Below are positions 1-8,074 of a stretch of 64,000 nt of DNA, one piece after another (within the stretch, counting starts at the first letter, position 1; each line of letters begins with the position of its first letter). This DNA is from an uncultured Prevotellaceae bacterium (GTDB taxonomy: Bacteria > Bacteroidota > Bacteroidia > Bacteroidales > Bacteroidaceae): positions 62,001 through 126,000 of the forward strand of contig CADCDK010000004.1 of NCBI GenBank assembly GCA_902800185.1, read 5' to 3'. The notes beneath the pieces were generated by a model, which was not told the origin of the DNA, did no database searches, and saw only the letters and a list, made by a program, of their open reading frames with translations. The position numbers were made by a program, and so were the translations under genes.

Positions 1-8
1 CTAGAACT

Positions 9-1136
9 TTACTTCTTCTCTAACCATAGTTGAAAGAAGCGGTCGTAAACATAGTAGGTGTTGTCTGTCTGAGTGATGAAATCTTTCTCAAGCAGCCCTT
101 TGACGGCAGAGACAACAGAACTGGTGGACGGCAGGTGGTATTTTTGAGTGAACTTACCACCTGATATGGTTTTGACCTGTCCCTCTGCGGCAATGGCAAG
201 GAATACGTTGCGCTGTTTCACCGGCATCTGACGGAGCAATTCAGCATAGTATTCGGATGACATTTGCAGATAGGTGTCAATGGCTTGGTCAATCATTTCC
301 ACACCACAGGTCTCACCCTTGGGAGTCAGCATATAAAGCATGTTCATGATGCGCTGTACATTAGCTGTTATGCCCTCAAATCGCTGATAGACAGTTTCGA
401 CAACCTCGTATGATATCTGCCTGTTGCCATTTTTAGCAAACTGGGGTTGGGCAAAGTCCCAGTAACGTTCCAATGAGATTGGATAGAGGCTCATGGGCAC
501 TACCGACTGATAGAAAGGACGGGCAGGAGAAAGAAACATTTCGCTCATCAAATGACGCTGTGAACCTGCGAAAATGAAGTTGGCATTGGGACACTGTTGG
601 ATTTGTGTGCGCAGTGCAGCTTCAACATTCTGATTGTCGTTATAATATGATATCTGCTGAAACTCATCTATTGCCACCAGGCAATGTTTGTCTGCAGAAC
701 GTAGATAGGCGAATATCTCATCGAGCGTAATCTGCGGAGGGGTAATGCTTCCCACCCCCAGTCCCCACACGGGGTTGCCGTTGATGTCAAACGATATCTC
801 CGAGCGTACTGAAAGCAATGTGTTCAGAAACGTTTCCCATACTTTGCGGCCTTTGGGCTTCAGGGCTTCAAGGATGGACTTGCCAAACACATTGACGAAG
901 TCGTGTAAAGAGTTGGTGGCATAGATATCAATGAGGAAACAGTAGTAATGGTCACTGATGCTTTCTTGCTGGAAACAATGTTTCATCAAGTCTGTCTTCC
1001 CTACACGACGTGGGGACATCAACGCAACATTGTTACCATTAGTCAGCAGATTGGTCAGCAAAGCTGTTTCTTCAACGCGGTCACAGAAATATTCTGGTCC
1101 TGCGTATCCATTCGTTACAAAAGGATTATCAATCAT
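9..1136 (-). CDS. AAA+ ATPase of the archaeal-ATPase type
   Basis: This 375-residue protein is a P-loop ATPase of the kind common in Bacteroidales. The Walker A motif reads SPRRVGKTDL at about residues 41-50 and the Walker B motif reads CLVAIDEFQQI at about residues 152-162. A sensor-like segment (FIFAGSQRHLM) follows. The C-terminal 80 residues look like a winged helix (YHLPSTSSVVSAVKGLLEKDFI), so the protein may bind DNA. There is no signal peptide, so it should act in the cytoplasm. Related proteins are usually annotated only as ATP-binding proteins and their role is not established. It is a single gene with its own promoter at 1156-1186 and no operon partner inside the window. The family is clear from the motifs; the function is unknown. 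Confidence 0.85.
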   Translation of the reverse strand: MIDNPFVTNGYAGPEYFCDRVEETALLTNLLTNGNNVALMSPRRVGKTDLMKHCFQQESISDHYYCFLIDIYATNSLHDFVNVFGKSILEALKPKGRKVWETFLNTLLSVRSEISFDINGNPVWGLGVGSITPPQITLDEIFAYLRSADKHCLVAIDEFQQISYYNDNQNVEAALRTQIQQCPNANFIFAGSQRHLMSEMFLSPARPFYQSVVPMSLYPISLERYWDFAQPQFAKNGNRQISYEVVETVYQRFEGITANVQRIMNMLYMLTPKGETCGVEMIDQAIDTYLQMSSEYYAELLRQMPVKQRNVFLAIAAEGQVKTISGGKFTQKYHLPSTSSVVSAVKGLLEKDFITQTDNTYYVYDRFFQLWLEKK

Positions 1137-1155
1137 TTCTTCTGCTTTTTAGCAG

Positions 1156-1186
1156 CAAAGATAATACTATTATTACAATTATCAAA
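1156..1186 (-). promoter_or_regulatory. Promoter of the AAA+ ATPase gene
   Basis: On the minus strand TTTG (1186-1183), a 19-nt spacer and TATCTTTG (1163-1156) match the Bacteroidetes sigma-ABfr pattern. The start codon lies 20 nt downstream. Confidence 0.75.
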
Positions 1187-1204
1187 AAATAATTATCAAA
1201 AAAT
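1177..1204. repeat. 14-bp perfect tandem duplication over the -33 element
   Basis: The unit AATTATCAAAAAAT occurs twice in a row (1177-1190 and 1191-1204). The first copy carries the CAAA that serves as the -33 element on the minus strand; the second copy supplies a spare one 14 bp further upstream. Confidence 0.85.
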
Positions 1205-1252
1205 GACAAAAGCAGATTGATCACTTCTTGACTTCTCAGTAACTTCCGAAAG

Positions 1253-2272
1253 TTATTTCTCTGTGAACAGTACTTGGATGAGGGTCTGGCCGACGGCTTT
1301 GAGGGTGTTACGGTCGATGTGTGCAAGGTCGTCGTTGACGGTGTGCCACGTGGGGCCGAAGGAGCTCTGTGGGCAGTCGGGGTAGTAGGGGATGATGTCG
1401 ATGGTGGGAATATTGGCATGCTGGTTCAGGGGCAGGTGGTCGTCGGTAATCATGCCGCCGTCCATGCGCGGGAAGAAGCTTCCGTAGCCTGCCTGTCGTG
1501 CTGCCTTCCATACTTTCTCGACGATGGCGGGAGCGAACTGCATGCTCACACCCTCTTTATAGAAGCGTGCGCCCTGACCGCCGACCATGTCAAGCAGGAT
1601 GCCGTAGCGGGCTTCGTAGCCCTCGGGCAGGTTCTTGGCAAAGTATTGGGCGCCCAGTGCCCATGTGTTGCCACTGCCCACTTGGTTTTCCGCCCATTGT
1701 GGGGTTCCCCAGTCCTCGGCATCGAAGCAGACGAAGTCAACACCCATCTCCAAGGAGGTCAGCAGTCTCGCAATCTCCAGCATGACCGCCACACCGCTGG
1801 CGGCATCGTTGGCAGCGATGATGGGCTTGTGCCAGTTGGCTTCATCGGGGTCGTTGTCGGCCCACGGACGACTGTCCCAGTGGGCGCAGAGTAGGATGCG
1901 CGTGGTCAGCTCGGGACGATATTGTGCCATGATATTCGTGCTGTGCAACGTGGTACCGTCGTAGCCTTTGAGGTCGGCTTTCTGTGTGATGACCTGACAG
2001 CCGTATTCCTTGAACTTCTGGATGATCCACTCGGCACACTGCTCATGTTCCGGTGTGTTCATGGCACGTGGACCGAACTCGCACTGGCGGGCGATGAAGG
2101 CGTAGGCGGAGTCGGCATTGAATTCAGGACCTACGGGATTCACCCGTTCTGCCTCGTTAGCTTCTGCCAGTGCCTGGTCTGCCTGATACTGTGCGATGAG
2201 CGGTTTCACACCGAAGGTATATGCCGCAAACAGGGCGGCAGCGATGAGTAGGATGACGATGATTTTTTTCAT
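1253..2272 (-). CDS. Glutaminyl-peptide cyclotransferase-like M28 zinc enzyme
   Basis: This 339-residue protein most resembles the type II glutaminyl cyclases of Bacteroidetes, which convert N-terminal glutamine to pyroglutamate on exported proteins. An N-terminal hydrophobic segment (residues 4-22) would anchor it to the periplasmic side of the inner membrane. The expected zinc ligands are visible: Asp in CAHWDSRPW, Glu in CFDAEDWG, and a late His in PTWHTVNDDLAHI. The motif AANDAASGVAVMLE is shared with M28 aminopeptidases, but the single-zinc arrangement and the length favour a cyclase. Its start overlaps the stop of the upstream C26-M19 gene by 4 bp (ATGA), so the two are probably translationally coupled. 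An M28 aminopeptidase remains the alternative. Confidence 0.85.
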   Translation of the reverse strand: MKKIIVILLIAAALFAAYTFGVKPLIAQYQADQALAEANEAERVNPVGPEFNADSAYAFIARQCEFGPRAMNTPEHEQCAEWIIQKFKEYGCQVITQKADLKGYDGTTLHSTNIMAQYRPELTTRILLCAHWDSRPWADNDPDEANWHKPIIAANDAASGVAVMLEIARLLTSLEMGVDFVCFDAEDWGTPQWAENQVGSGNTWALGAQYFAKNLPEGYEARYGILLDMVGGQGARFYKEGVSMQFAPAIVEKVWKAARQAGYGSFFPRMDGGMITDDHLPLNQHANIPTIDIIPYYPDCPQSSFGPTWHTVNDDLAHIDRNTLKAVGQTLIQVLFTEK

Positions 2273-4086
2273 GATAAACGATGCTTTTGTACGGTTTGCA
2301 TCACCCTCAGCCAGTTGCCGCCCCAGATCTTGCGGATGTCCTCTTGGCTGAAGCGTCGGCGCAGGAGTTGGAGCGTGAAGTTGATGAGCTCGGACGAGTC
2401 GGCAATGCCCCGTACACCACCGTCACCGTCGAAGTCTGTGCCCAGTCCGACGTGGTCGATGCCCATGACACGGATGGCATGCTCCAGATGTGTCATCGCG
2501 TCGAGGATGGAGGCTTCGCCTTCTTGACGCAGGAAACCGTGGTAGAGGGTGATATGTGCCACGCCCCCACATTGGGCAAGGGCACGCAGCTGGTCGTCGG
2601 TGAGGTTGCGCGGATGGTCGCAGAGCGAGCGGCAGTTGGAGTGGCTGCACACGATGGGGGTGCTGCTGATGTCCAGTGCGTCATAGAAGGACTTCTCTGC
2701 GGCGTGGCTGAGATCGACCATGATGCCGAGGCGGTTCATCTCGTGGATCACCTGTTCGCCGAAATCGCTCACACCGTTCCAGGTGTTGCTGCCCCGTGCG
2801 GAGTCGCAGATGTCGTTGTCACCATTGTGACAGAGGGTGATATAGACGATGCCGCGGTCGGCAAAGTGACGGATGTTGTCGAGCTGATGCTCTAAGGCGA
2901 ATCCGTTCTCGATGCCAAGCATGATGGATTTCACGCCCTCCGTCTTGTTCTGATAGAGGTCGGCAGGGGTACGGGCGATGCGGACGCAGCTGCTGTTGGC
3001 AGCGACAATGTCTTCAATGCGGTTGAAGATGAGGTCGGTATAGACGGCGGGGGTGATAGGCTGGGAGGTGTTGCACCAGGAGGCATCAACCTTCTCGGCA
3101 AACTCCTCTCCCGGCTTGGGCTGTGGCAGGTAGGCCACCATGGTGACGGCATCCTGTCGGCCTTCGTCCATCTTGTGCAGGTCAACGAGAATCTTCGGGT
3201 CCCGCCGGTCGAAATGAATGTCTTGATGGAAGAACATCGGTGTGTCGCAGTGGGTGTCGAGGGTGAGCGTGGTGCGGTGTACCTCTTTGGCGCGACGGAA
3301 GGCATCGGCCTGTTCCACTAACCAACGGAAGAGGGGGAGACCGTCTTTGCCAAGCCATTCGGGATGCCACTGCACACCCATGACGGCTTTGTGCTCATTG
3401 CTCTCGATGGCTTCGATGATGCCGTCGGGAGCCGTTGCCGTGACACGGAAGTGAGGCCCCGGTGTACGAACCGCCTGATGGTGGAAGGAGTTGACAGGCA
3501 GCGGGGAAAGCCCTCCCTGCATTTCCTTGCCATAAATGGAGAAGAGGATGGAATCCTCAACGATGTTCACGGTATGAGTAGATTCCGTGCGATCAGCATC
3601 CTGCGAGTGCTTGATGGGACTTGCGCCTAACTCCTTGTCCCTGGCCCCTTCTTCTAAATCCTGCGCCACTTGTCCGCCGAGTGCCATGGCCAAGGTCTGG
3701 ATGCCGCGGCAAATGCCGAGCATGGGAATCTGGCGGTTGAAGGCCAGACGGGTGATGAGCAGCTCGGGCAGGTCGCGCTCGGCGTTGACATGGCCGAGCC
3801 TCGGTGATGGCTGTTCGCCCGCCCACAGCGGGTTGTAGTCACCGCCGCCGGATAGCAGCAGTCCGTCAATGCTGTTGAGGGTGTTGATGATGACCTCTTT
3901 GTCAGCAACGGGCGGAATGATGACGGGCACACCACCTGCCTCGACCACCTGTTTGTAGTAGCGGTCGCGCAGCGTGGCGTCGATGTTCTCGTAATTGGCG
4001 GTGATGCCTATCACGGGTTTGTGACTGGCCGCGGGGAATGTCGCATGGATGTTATCGAGATGCGACACAAGGTGATAGTTCTTCAT
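2269..4086 (-). CDS. Fusion of a C26 gamma-glutamyl hydrolase and an M19 dipeptidase
   Basis: Two enzymes are joined in 605 residues. Residues about 20-265 are a class I glutamine amidotransferase-like domain of peptidase family C26 (PuuD-like): LLLSGGGDYNPLWAG, the nucleophile elbow MLGICRGIQTLAMALGG with its Cys, and GVQWHPEW with the catalytic His. Residues about 272-600 are a membrane-dipeptidase (M19) domain: LTLDTHCDTP holds the first metal ligands, VDLSHAAEKSF and CSHSNCRSLCDHPRNL follow, and GLGTDFDGDGG ends the metal site. No signal peptide is visible, so the protein is probably cytoplasmic. The pair suggests stepwise breakdown of gamma-glutamyl compounds and then of dipeptides. It lies 9 bp after an Lrp-type regulator and overlaps the glutaminyl cyclase gene. 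The domain assignments are firm; the substrate is inferred. Confidence 0.9.
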   Translation of the reverse strand: MKNYHLVSHLDNIHATFPAASHKPVIGITANYENIDATLRDRYYKQVVEAGGVPVIIPPVADKEVIINTLNSIDGLLLSGGGDYNPLWAGEQPSPRLGHVNAERDLPELLITRLAFNRQIPMLGICRGIQTLAMALGGQVAQDLEEGARDKELGASPIKHSQDADRTESTHTVNIVEDSILFSIYGKEMQGGLSPLPVNSFHHQAVRTPGPHFRVTATAPDGIIEAIESNEHKAVMGVQWHPEWLGKDGLPLFRWLVEQADAFRRAKEVHRTTLTLDTHCDTPMFFHQDIHFDRRDPKILVDLHKMDEGRQDAVTMVAYLPQPKPGEEFAEKVDASWCNTSQPITPAVYTDLIFNRIEDIVAANSSCVRIARTPADLYQNKTEGVKSIMLGIENGFALEHQLDNIRHFADRGIVYITLCHNGDNDICDSARGSNTWNGVSDFGEQVIHEMNRLGIMVDLSHAAEKSFYDALDISSTPIVCSHSNCRSLCDHPRNLTDDQLRALAQCGGVAHITLYHGFLRQEGEASILDAMTHLEHAIRVMGIDHVGLGTDFDGDGGVRGIADSSELINFTLQLLRRRFSQEDIRKIWGGNWLRVMQTVQKHRLS

Positions 4087-4095
4087 GGCACAAGT

Positions 4096-4560
4096 TTAGT
4101 CCTCAACATGCACGGGAATCTCGCGCTTGATGCTTTGTTCCAAGGAGATGAGGGTTTCGGTGGAGACCACTCCCGGGATGCTCTGCAACTTGTTGTTGAG
4201 CAGGTTCATCAGGTGCTCGTTGTCGCGTGCGTAGCATTTCAGCAGCATGGTGTATGTGCCGGTGGTGAAGTGGCATTCCACAATCTCGGGTATGTCCATC
4301 AGTTGTTTCACCACATCCTTGTACATGCTACCCCTCTCCAGGTTGATACCCACGTAAGTGCAGGTGGTGTAGCCGAGGCTCTTGGGATTGACATCGAAGC
4401 CGCTACCGGTGATGATACCGTCTTCAATGAGTTTCTGTACACGCTGATGGATGGCAGCTCTTGACACGCCACATTCAGCAGCAACATCTTTAAAAGGAAT
4501 ACGCGCGTTTGTTGACAGGATGCTCAGAATCTTCTTATCCAGTTTGTCAATCTTTTCCAT
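4096..4560 (-). CDS. Lrp/AsnC-family transcriptional regulator
   Basis: This 154-residue protein has the standard Lrp layout. An N-terminal helix-turn-helix (LDKKILSILSTNARIPFKDVAAECGVSRAAIHQRVQKL, residues about 6-43, quoted by position only as a motif region) is followed by a C-terminal RAM/ligand domain with VECHFTTGTYTMLLKCYARD. Lrp proteins sense amino acids and form octamers on DNA. It is the first gene of an operon with the C26-M19 fusion and the glutaminyl cyclase, so it probably controls that operon in response to an amino acid such as glutamate or glutamine. That ligand is inference only. Its promoter is at 4599-4628. Confidence 0.93.
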   Translation of the reverse strand: MEKIDKLDKKILSILSTNARIPFKDVAAECGVSRAAIHQRVQKLIEDGIITGSGFDVNPKSLGYTTCTYVGINLERGSMYKDVVKQLMDIPEIVECHFTTGTYTMLLKCYARDNEHLMNLLNNKLQSIPGVVSTETLISLEQSIKREIPVHVED

Positions 4561-4598
4561 TTTTTGATTTTGATAGTTAGAAGTTTACAAATTGTCAA

Positions 4599-4629
4599 CA
4601 AAAGTAAGAAATATAAATGATATAAACAA
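4599..4629 (-). promoter_or_regulatory. Promoter of the Lrp-C26/M19-cyclase operon
   Basis: On the minus strand TTG (4629-4627), a 20-nt spacer and TACTTTTG (4606-4599) fit the Bacteroidetes consensus. The start codon follows 38 nt downstream. The upstream element touches the terminator of the FKBP genes at 4631-4666. Confidence 0.6.
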
Positions 4630-4630
4630 C

Positions 4631-4666
4631 AAAATGCACGAATATTTTCCAATATCCGTGCATTTT
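4631..4666 (-). terminator. Terminator after the three FKBP genes
   Basis: AAAATGCACG (4631-4640) pairs with CGTGCATTTT (4657-4666), and five more inner pairs close a TTCC loop with one mismatch. It starts 18 bp beyond the stop codon of the last FKBP gene. In the minus-strand RNA the stem ends with UUUU. Confidence 0.75.
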
Positions 4667-4683
4667 GCTATTAAAAAGGCAAA

Positions 4684-5613
4684 TTACTTTGTCACGCTTA
4701 CGAGTTCGACGGTGAAGATAAGGGTCGAGAACGACTTAATCTTGCCGGTCTCACGTGCTCCGTATCCCAACTCCTGCGGGATGCAGATCTCCCACTTACT
4801 GCCGATAGGCATCATGAGAAGCGCCTCTGTCCAGCCCTTGATGACCTGACTGACACCGAAGGTGGTGGTGTTCGGGTCGCGCTTGTAGGAGCTGTCGAAG
4901 ACGGTTCCGTCGATGAGCTTACCCTCATATCTGACGACCACCTTGTTGGTAGCATCGGGCTTGATGCCCTTACCCTGTGTGATGATCTTGTAGAGCAGTC
5001 CGCTCTCGGTCTTCTGCACGCTGTCGTTCTGGGCATAGGTCACGAGGAAGTCCTCGTTCTGCTTCTTCCATTCGGCAAAGGCGACAGACTTGGCCTCGGT
5101 GACGTACTGGTCCTTGAGGACAGTGGCCACGGAGTCGTTGAAGTGACGATGGTCACCCAGCACGGCATCGGCGAAGCCCCGATAGAACATCTCTTTGTTG
5201 ATCTCGGTGTCAGGGTAGTCGTTCATCATGGTGGGCATGACACGCTGCAGGGTCATCTCAGCAATCTGGGTGCCGACCACGTAGGCGTGGAAGTCGGGCA
5301 TCGTGTCGCGTGTGACTCCGTCGTAGAAACCCCTGATGAAGTCTTCCATATAGGCATCGTTCACCTTGTATTGCATCTTCAGATAAGGAAGAAGTCCTTG
5401 GGTGACAACCATGCCCGACACGTAACCGATGGAGTCGTTGCGTGTAGCGAGGACAGCCATAGGCTTCTCGGCAGCCTGGGCAGGAATGGTGTCAACCATT
5501 TCAAGGTCGGCCTTCTTCTTTTTCTTATCTTTCTTGTCTTTCTTTGCGGCATTGGCGGGGCAGAGTGTTGCACCTGCCAGCACGACCATTGCCATCAAGA
5601 TTACTTTCTTCAT
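4684..5613 (-). CDS. FKBP-type peptidyl-prolyl isomerase, exported (third of three)
   Basis: This 309-residue protein has a signal peptide (residues 1-22, ending CPANA) followed by a Lys-rich stretch of about 15 residues. A helical FKBP_N-type dimerisation domain fills residues about 55-195. The C-terminal 100 residues are an FKBP domain with KVVVRYEGKLIDGTVFDSS, QVIKGWTEALLMMPIGSKW and IPQELGYGARETGKI, the typical active-site segments. It should help fold periplasmic or outer-membrane proteins by isomerising Xaa-Pro bonds, like Mip/FkpA. It follows the second FKBP gene by 13 bp, ahead of the terminator at 4631-4666. Confidence 0.93.
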   Translation of the reverse strand: MKKVILMAMVVLAGATLCPANAAKKDKKDKKKKKADLEMVDTIPAQAAEKPMAVLATRNDSIGYVSGMVVTQGLLPYLKMQYKVNDAYMEDFIRGFYDGVTRDTMPDFHAYVVGTQIAEMTLQRVMPTMMNDYPDTEINKEMFYRGFADAVLGDHRHFNDSVATVLKDQYVTEAKSVAFAEWKKQNEDFLVTYAQNDSVQKTESGLLYKIITQGKGIKPDATNKVVVRYEGKLIDGTVFDSSYKRDPNTTTFGVSQVIKGWTEALLMMPIGSKWEICIPQELGYGARETGKIKSFSTLIFTVELVSVTK

Positions 5614-5626
5614 TGCTTAGCGATAT

Positions 5627-6499
5627 TTATTTGTCAACAGAGATGAGGCTCACCTTGAAGATCAGAGCAGAGAAAGGTTTGATCTGTCCCTGTTCGCGCT
5701 CGCCGTAAGCCAGTTCCTGCGGAATGTAGATCTCCCACTCAGAACCCTCGGGCATGTGGACAAGAGCATCGGTGAAGCCCTTGATGACTTGGTTGGCACG
5801 CAGGGTGATGGGGGTGCCGTTCTTGTAAGAGCTGTCGAAGACGTTGCCGTCGATGGTGCGACCCTCATAGTGAACCTTCACACGAGAGGTGTCCTTCGGC
5901 AGGGGACCGTTGCCCTCTTTGAGCACTTTGTACTGCACACCGCTCTCGAGCACCTTTACATCGGGCTGTTTCTTGTTGCCGGCAAGGAATTTCTCGCCTT
6001 CCTTCTTGTTGGGACCATACTCCTTCTCCATGTTCTTGGCCTTGATCTCGCGCATCTTGGTCTCAGCAACAGTCTGAGCCTGCTCCACGGTCATCTTGGC
6101 GTTCTTGCCAGTGGTACCGGCAATGAAGCCAGCCATGAAGTTCTTCAGCGAGATGGTCTTGGTAGAATCCTGTCCGAACACCTCGTGGTTGATACCTACA
6201 ACCATCTGGTTGGAAATCTGCTGTCCGATCTGAATACCAGCATAGTAAGCAGCCTTCTCCTTGTCGTCGCCAGCGTTGGCACCATCGTTCAGACCCTTGA
6301 TGAAGACCTCCATGTAGGTGGTGTCGATATTCATGCGCTGTACGAGGAAGTCTTTCAGACCCTGTGACTGTGCCAGACCCATGCCGTAGCTCATAGAATC
6401 TACATCGGTCTTCAGGTCGGCCTTGGGAGTTGAATTGCCGCAAGCGGTGAAAGCTGCGGTGATAGCCATCATAGCGGCTACAATTGTCAGTTTTTTCAT
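5627..6499 (-). CDS. FKBP-type peptidyl-prolyl isomerase, lipoprotein (second of three)
   Basis: This 290-residue protein has the same FKBP_N plus FKBP layout as its neighbour but a lipoprotein-type signal peptide: AAFTACGNST places Cys at residue 20, with a near-consensus lipobox. The isomerase domain shows VKVHYEGRTIDGNVFDSS, NQVIKGFTDALVHMPEGSEW and IPQELAYGEREQGQ. It is therefore predicted to sit on a periplasm-facing membrane surface. It lies between the other two FKBP genes (69 bp after the first, 13 bp before the third). The three proteins are clearly paralogous but are placed in three forms: no signal peptide, lipoprotein, and soluble exported. Confidence 0.93.
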   Translation of the reverse strand: MKKLTIVAAMMAITAAFTACGNSTPKADLKTDVDSMSYGMGLAQSQGLKDFLVQRMNIDTTYMEVFIKGLNDGANAGDDKEKAAYYAGIQIGQQISNQMVVGINHEVFGQDSTKTISLKNFMAGFIAGTTGKNAKMTVEQAQTVAETKMREIKAKNMEKEYGPNKKEGEKFLAGNKKQPDVKVLESGVQYKVLKEGNGPLPKDTSRVKVHYEGRTIDGNVFDSSYKNGTPITLRANQVIKGFTDALVHMPEGSEWEIYIPQELAYGEREQGQIKPFSALIFKVSLISVDK

Positions 6500-6568
6500 T
6501 GTTTTGTTGTTTATTATAATTGTTTGTAATGTTTCTTGTTCGCTTCTCTCCTCAGAGAGGTCGGGCTT

Positions 6569-7174
6569 TTATACCACCTCGATGAGCTCCACGTCAAACA
6601 CCAGGGCAGCGAAGGGAGGAATCGACTGACCGGCACCACGCTCTCCATAACCCAGGTGATAGGGAATGAAGAAGCGGTACTTGGCACCCTCTTCCATGAG
6701 CTGCAGACCTTCGGTCCATCCGGCAATGACACCGTTCAGGGGGAAGGTGGCGGGTTCGCCGCGCTGGATGCTGCTGTCGAACAGGGTTCCGTCGATGAGC
6801 ATTCCCTCATAGTGGCATTTCACGCTGTCGGTGGCTTTCGGCTTGCGACCGTTGCCAGCCTTGAGCACTTTGTACTGCAGTCCGCTCGGCAGGGTCACAA
6901 CACCCTCTTTGCCGGCATTCTCTGCCAGATATTTCTCTCCGTCTTCTTTCTGTGTCTTGAACTTCTCGGCAGCAGCGGCACGCTGCTTCTTCTCCTGTTC
7001 GGCAAAGAAGTTCTGTACGAGCGTCTGGGCCTCTGCATCCGAAACCTGCTTCTTGGCACCAGCAATGACATCCTTGATGGCCTGAGCGAAGTCGTCGATA
7101 TTCAACTCACGGGCACCCATGTCGCACAGCTGGCGACCGATACCAAGACCAAGGGCGTAGCTAACTTTATCCAT
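6569..7174 (-). CDS. FKBP-type peptidyl-prolyl isomerase, cytoplasmic (first of three)
   Basis: This 201-residue protein starts directly with the FKBP_N domain (MDKVSYALGLGIGRQL) and has no signal peptide, like E. coli FklB. The C-terminal half carries VKCHYEGMLIDGTLFDSS, GVIAGWTEGLQLMEEGAKY and IPYHLGYGERGAGQSI. It is predicted to act in the cytoplasm, in contrast to the two exported paralogues downstream. It is the first gene of the cluster, with a promoter at 7219-7226, and is divergent from the sirtuin gene. Confidence 0.92.
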   Translation of the reverse strand: MDKVSYALGLGIGRQLCDMGARELNIDDFAQAIKDVIAGAKKQVSDAEAQTLVQNFFAEQEKKQRAAAAEKFKTQKEDGEKYLAENAGKEGVVTLPSGLQYKVLKAGNGRKPKATDSVKCHYEGMLIDGTLFDSSIQRGEPATFPLNGVIAGWTEGLQLMEEGAKYRFFIPYHLGYGERGAGQSIPPFAALVFDVELIEVV

Positions 7175-7218
7175 ATTCTTTATACCTTATTATAATATAT
7201 GATTTCGATTTCAGCGTG

Positions 7219-7226
7219 CAAAGGTA
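7219..7226 (-). promoter_or_regulatory. -7 element for the FKBP genes
   Basis: The minus strand reads TACCTTTG here, matching TAnnTTTG, 44 nt upstream of the first FKBP start. A TTG lies 22 nt further upstream, slightly farther than usual. Confidence 0.6.
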
Positions 7227-7291
7227 TAAAAAAAATGAAGAACGGGCACAACTTGCGCATACAAATTATATATTTTTAAACGCTCGGGGTG

Positions 7292-7322
7292 TTGTATATC
7301 TCGGAAAAAAGCTGTAAGTTTG
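7292..7322 (+). promoter_or_regulatory. Promoter of the sirtuin gene
   Basis: TTG (7292-7294), 20 nt, then TAAGTTTG (7315-7322) fit the Bacteroidetes promoter pattern. The TTG codon at 7320 overlaps the -7 element, so it cannot be the start; this supports the ATG at 7350. Confidence 0.7.
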
Positions 7323-7349
7323 CAGACAAAGCAAGAAAGGAGACAGAAG

Positions 7350-8048
7350 ATGAAAAAGAAAATTGTTTTTTTGACTGGTGCCGGAATGTCGGTAGAGAGT
7401 GGTTTCAAGACGTTCCGTGGTAGTGACGGACTATGGGAGAACTACCCCGTAGAGCAGGTGGCAAGCCATGAGGGATGGCTGCGAGACCCCGATTTCGTGA
7501 ACAAATTCTATAACGGACTGCGCCATAAGCTCTACGCGGCACAACCCAATGAGGGGCATCGCCTGGTGGCCGACTTGCAGCGAGACTTCGACGTGACGGT
7601 GGTGACGCAGAATGTGGATAACCTGCACGAGAAGGCAGGCTCGAAGAATGTCATCCATCTGCATGGTGAGCTGACCAAGGTGTGTTCGTCTTACGACCAG
7701 TTCGATGAGCGCTACGTGCGTGAACTGTCCGAAGACAACTGCGAGGTGATGCCTGGCGAGAAGGCGGGCGACGGTTCGCTGCTACGCCCCTACATCGTAT
7801 TCTTTGGCGAGTCGGTTCCCATGATCAGCGTGGCCGCCGACTATACCGGTGTTGCCGATATCTTCGTCATTATCGGTACGTCGCTCAACGTCTATCCCGC
7901 TGCCGGCTTATACCACTATGTCCGTCCGGGAACGCCTGTCTATCTCATCGACCCCGAGCCCGTGGGTGCCTCGCTGCCCAACCTGACGCATATCCAGAAG
8001 GGAGCTTCCGAGGGCATGCGCGAGCTGTGTGAGCTACTCAGGAAATAA
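7350..8048 (+). CDS. cobB: Sir2-family NAD-dependent protein deacylase
   Basis: This 232-residue sirtuin removes acetyl or succinyl groups from protein lysines using NAD. The NAD-binding motif is LTGAGMSVESGFKTFRG near the N-terminus. TQNVDNLHEKAGSKNVIHLHGEL contains the catalytic His in HLHGE (motif cited in two parts: TQNVDNLH and HLHGEL). The segment RPYIVFFGESVP and IGTSLNVYPAAGL complete the fold. The usual zinc-binding CxxC pairs are reduced: one Cys is seen after HGELTKVC, and the rest of the zinc loop looks degenerate, as in other class III bacterial sirtuins without structural zinc. The ATG at 7350 is preceded by AAGGAGA at good spacing. It is a single gene that ends at a shared hairpin terminator (8053-8074). 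Confidence 0.93.
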   Translation: MKKKIVFLTGAGMSVESGFKTFRGSDGLWENYPVEQVASHEGWLRDPDFVNKFYNGLRHKLYAAQPNEGHRLVADLQRDFDVTVVTQNVDNLHEKAGSKNVIHLHGELTKVCSSYDQFDERYVRELSEDNCEVMPGEKAGDGSLLRPYIVFFGESVPMISVAADYTGVADIFVIIGTSLNVYPAAGLYHYVRPGTPVYLIDPEPVGASLPNLTHIQKGASEGMRELCELLRK

Positions 8049-8052
8049 AAAA

Positions 8053-8074
8053 TGAGTCCAAAACCTTGGACTCA
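8053..8074. terminator. Bidirectional terminator between the sirtuin and nucleotidyltransferase genes
   Basis: TGAGTCCAA (8053-8061) and TTGGACTCA (8066-8074) form a perfect 9-bp stem with loop AACC. An A-tract on the left gives a U-tract in the minus-strand RNA. The right arm includes the stop codon of the minus-strand gene (8072-8074). Confidence 0.8.

Noticed and set aside
7320-7349. TTG at 7320 as the start of the sirtuin gene
   Set aside because: It overlaps the -7 element, and a proper ribosome-binding site precedes the ATG at 7350.
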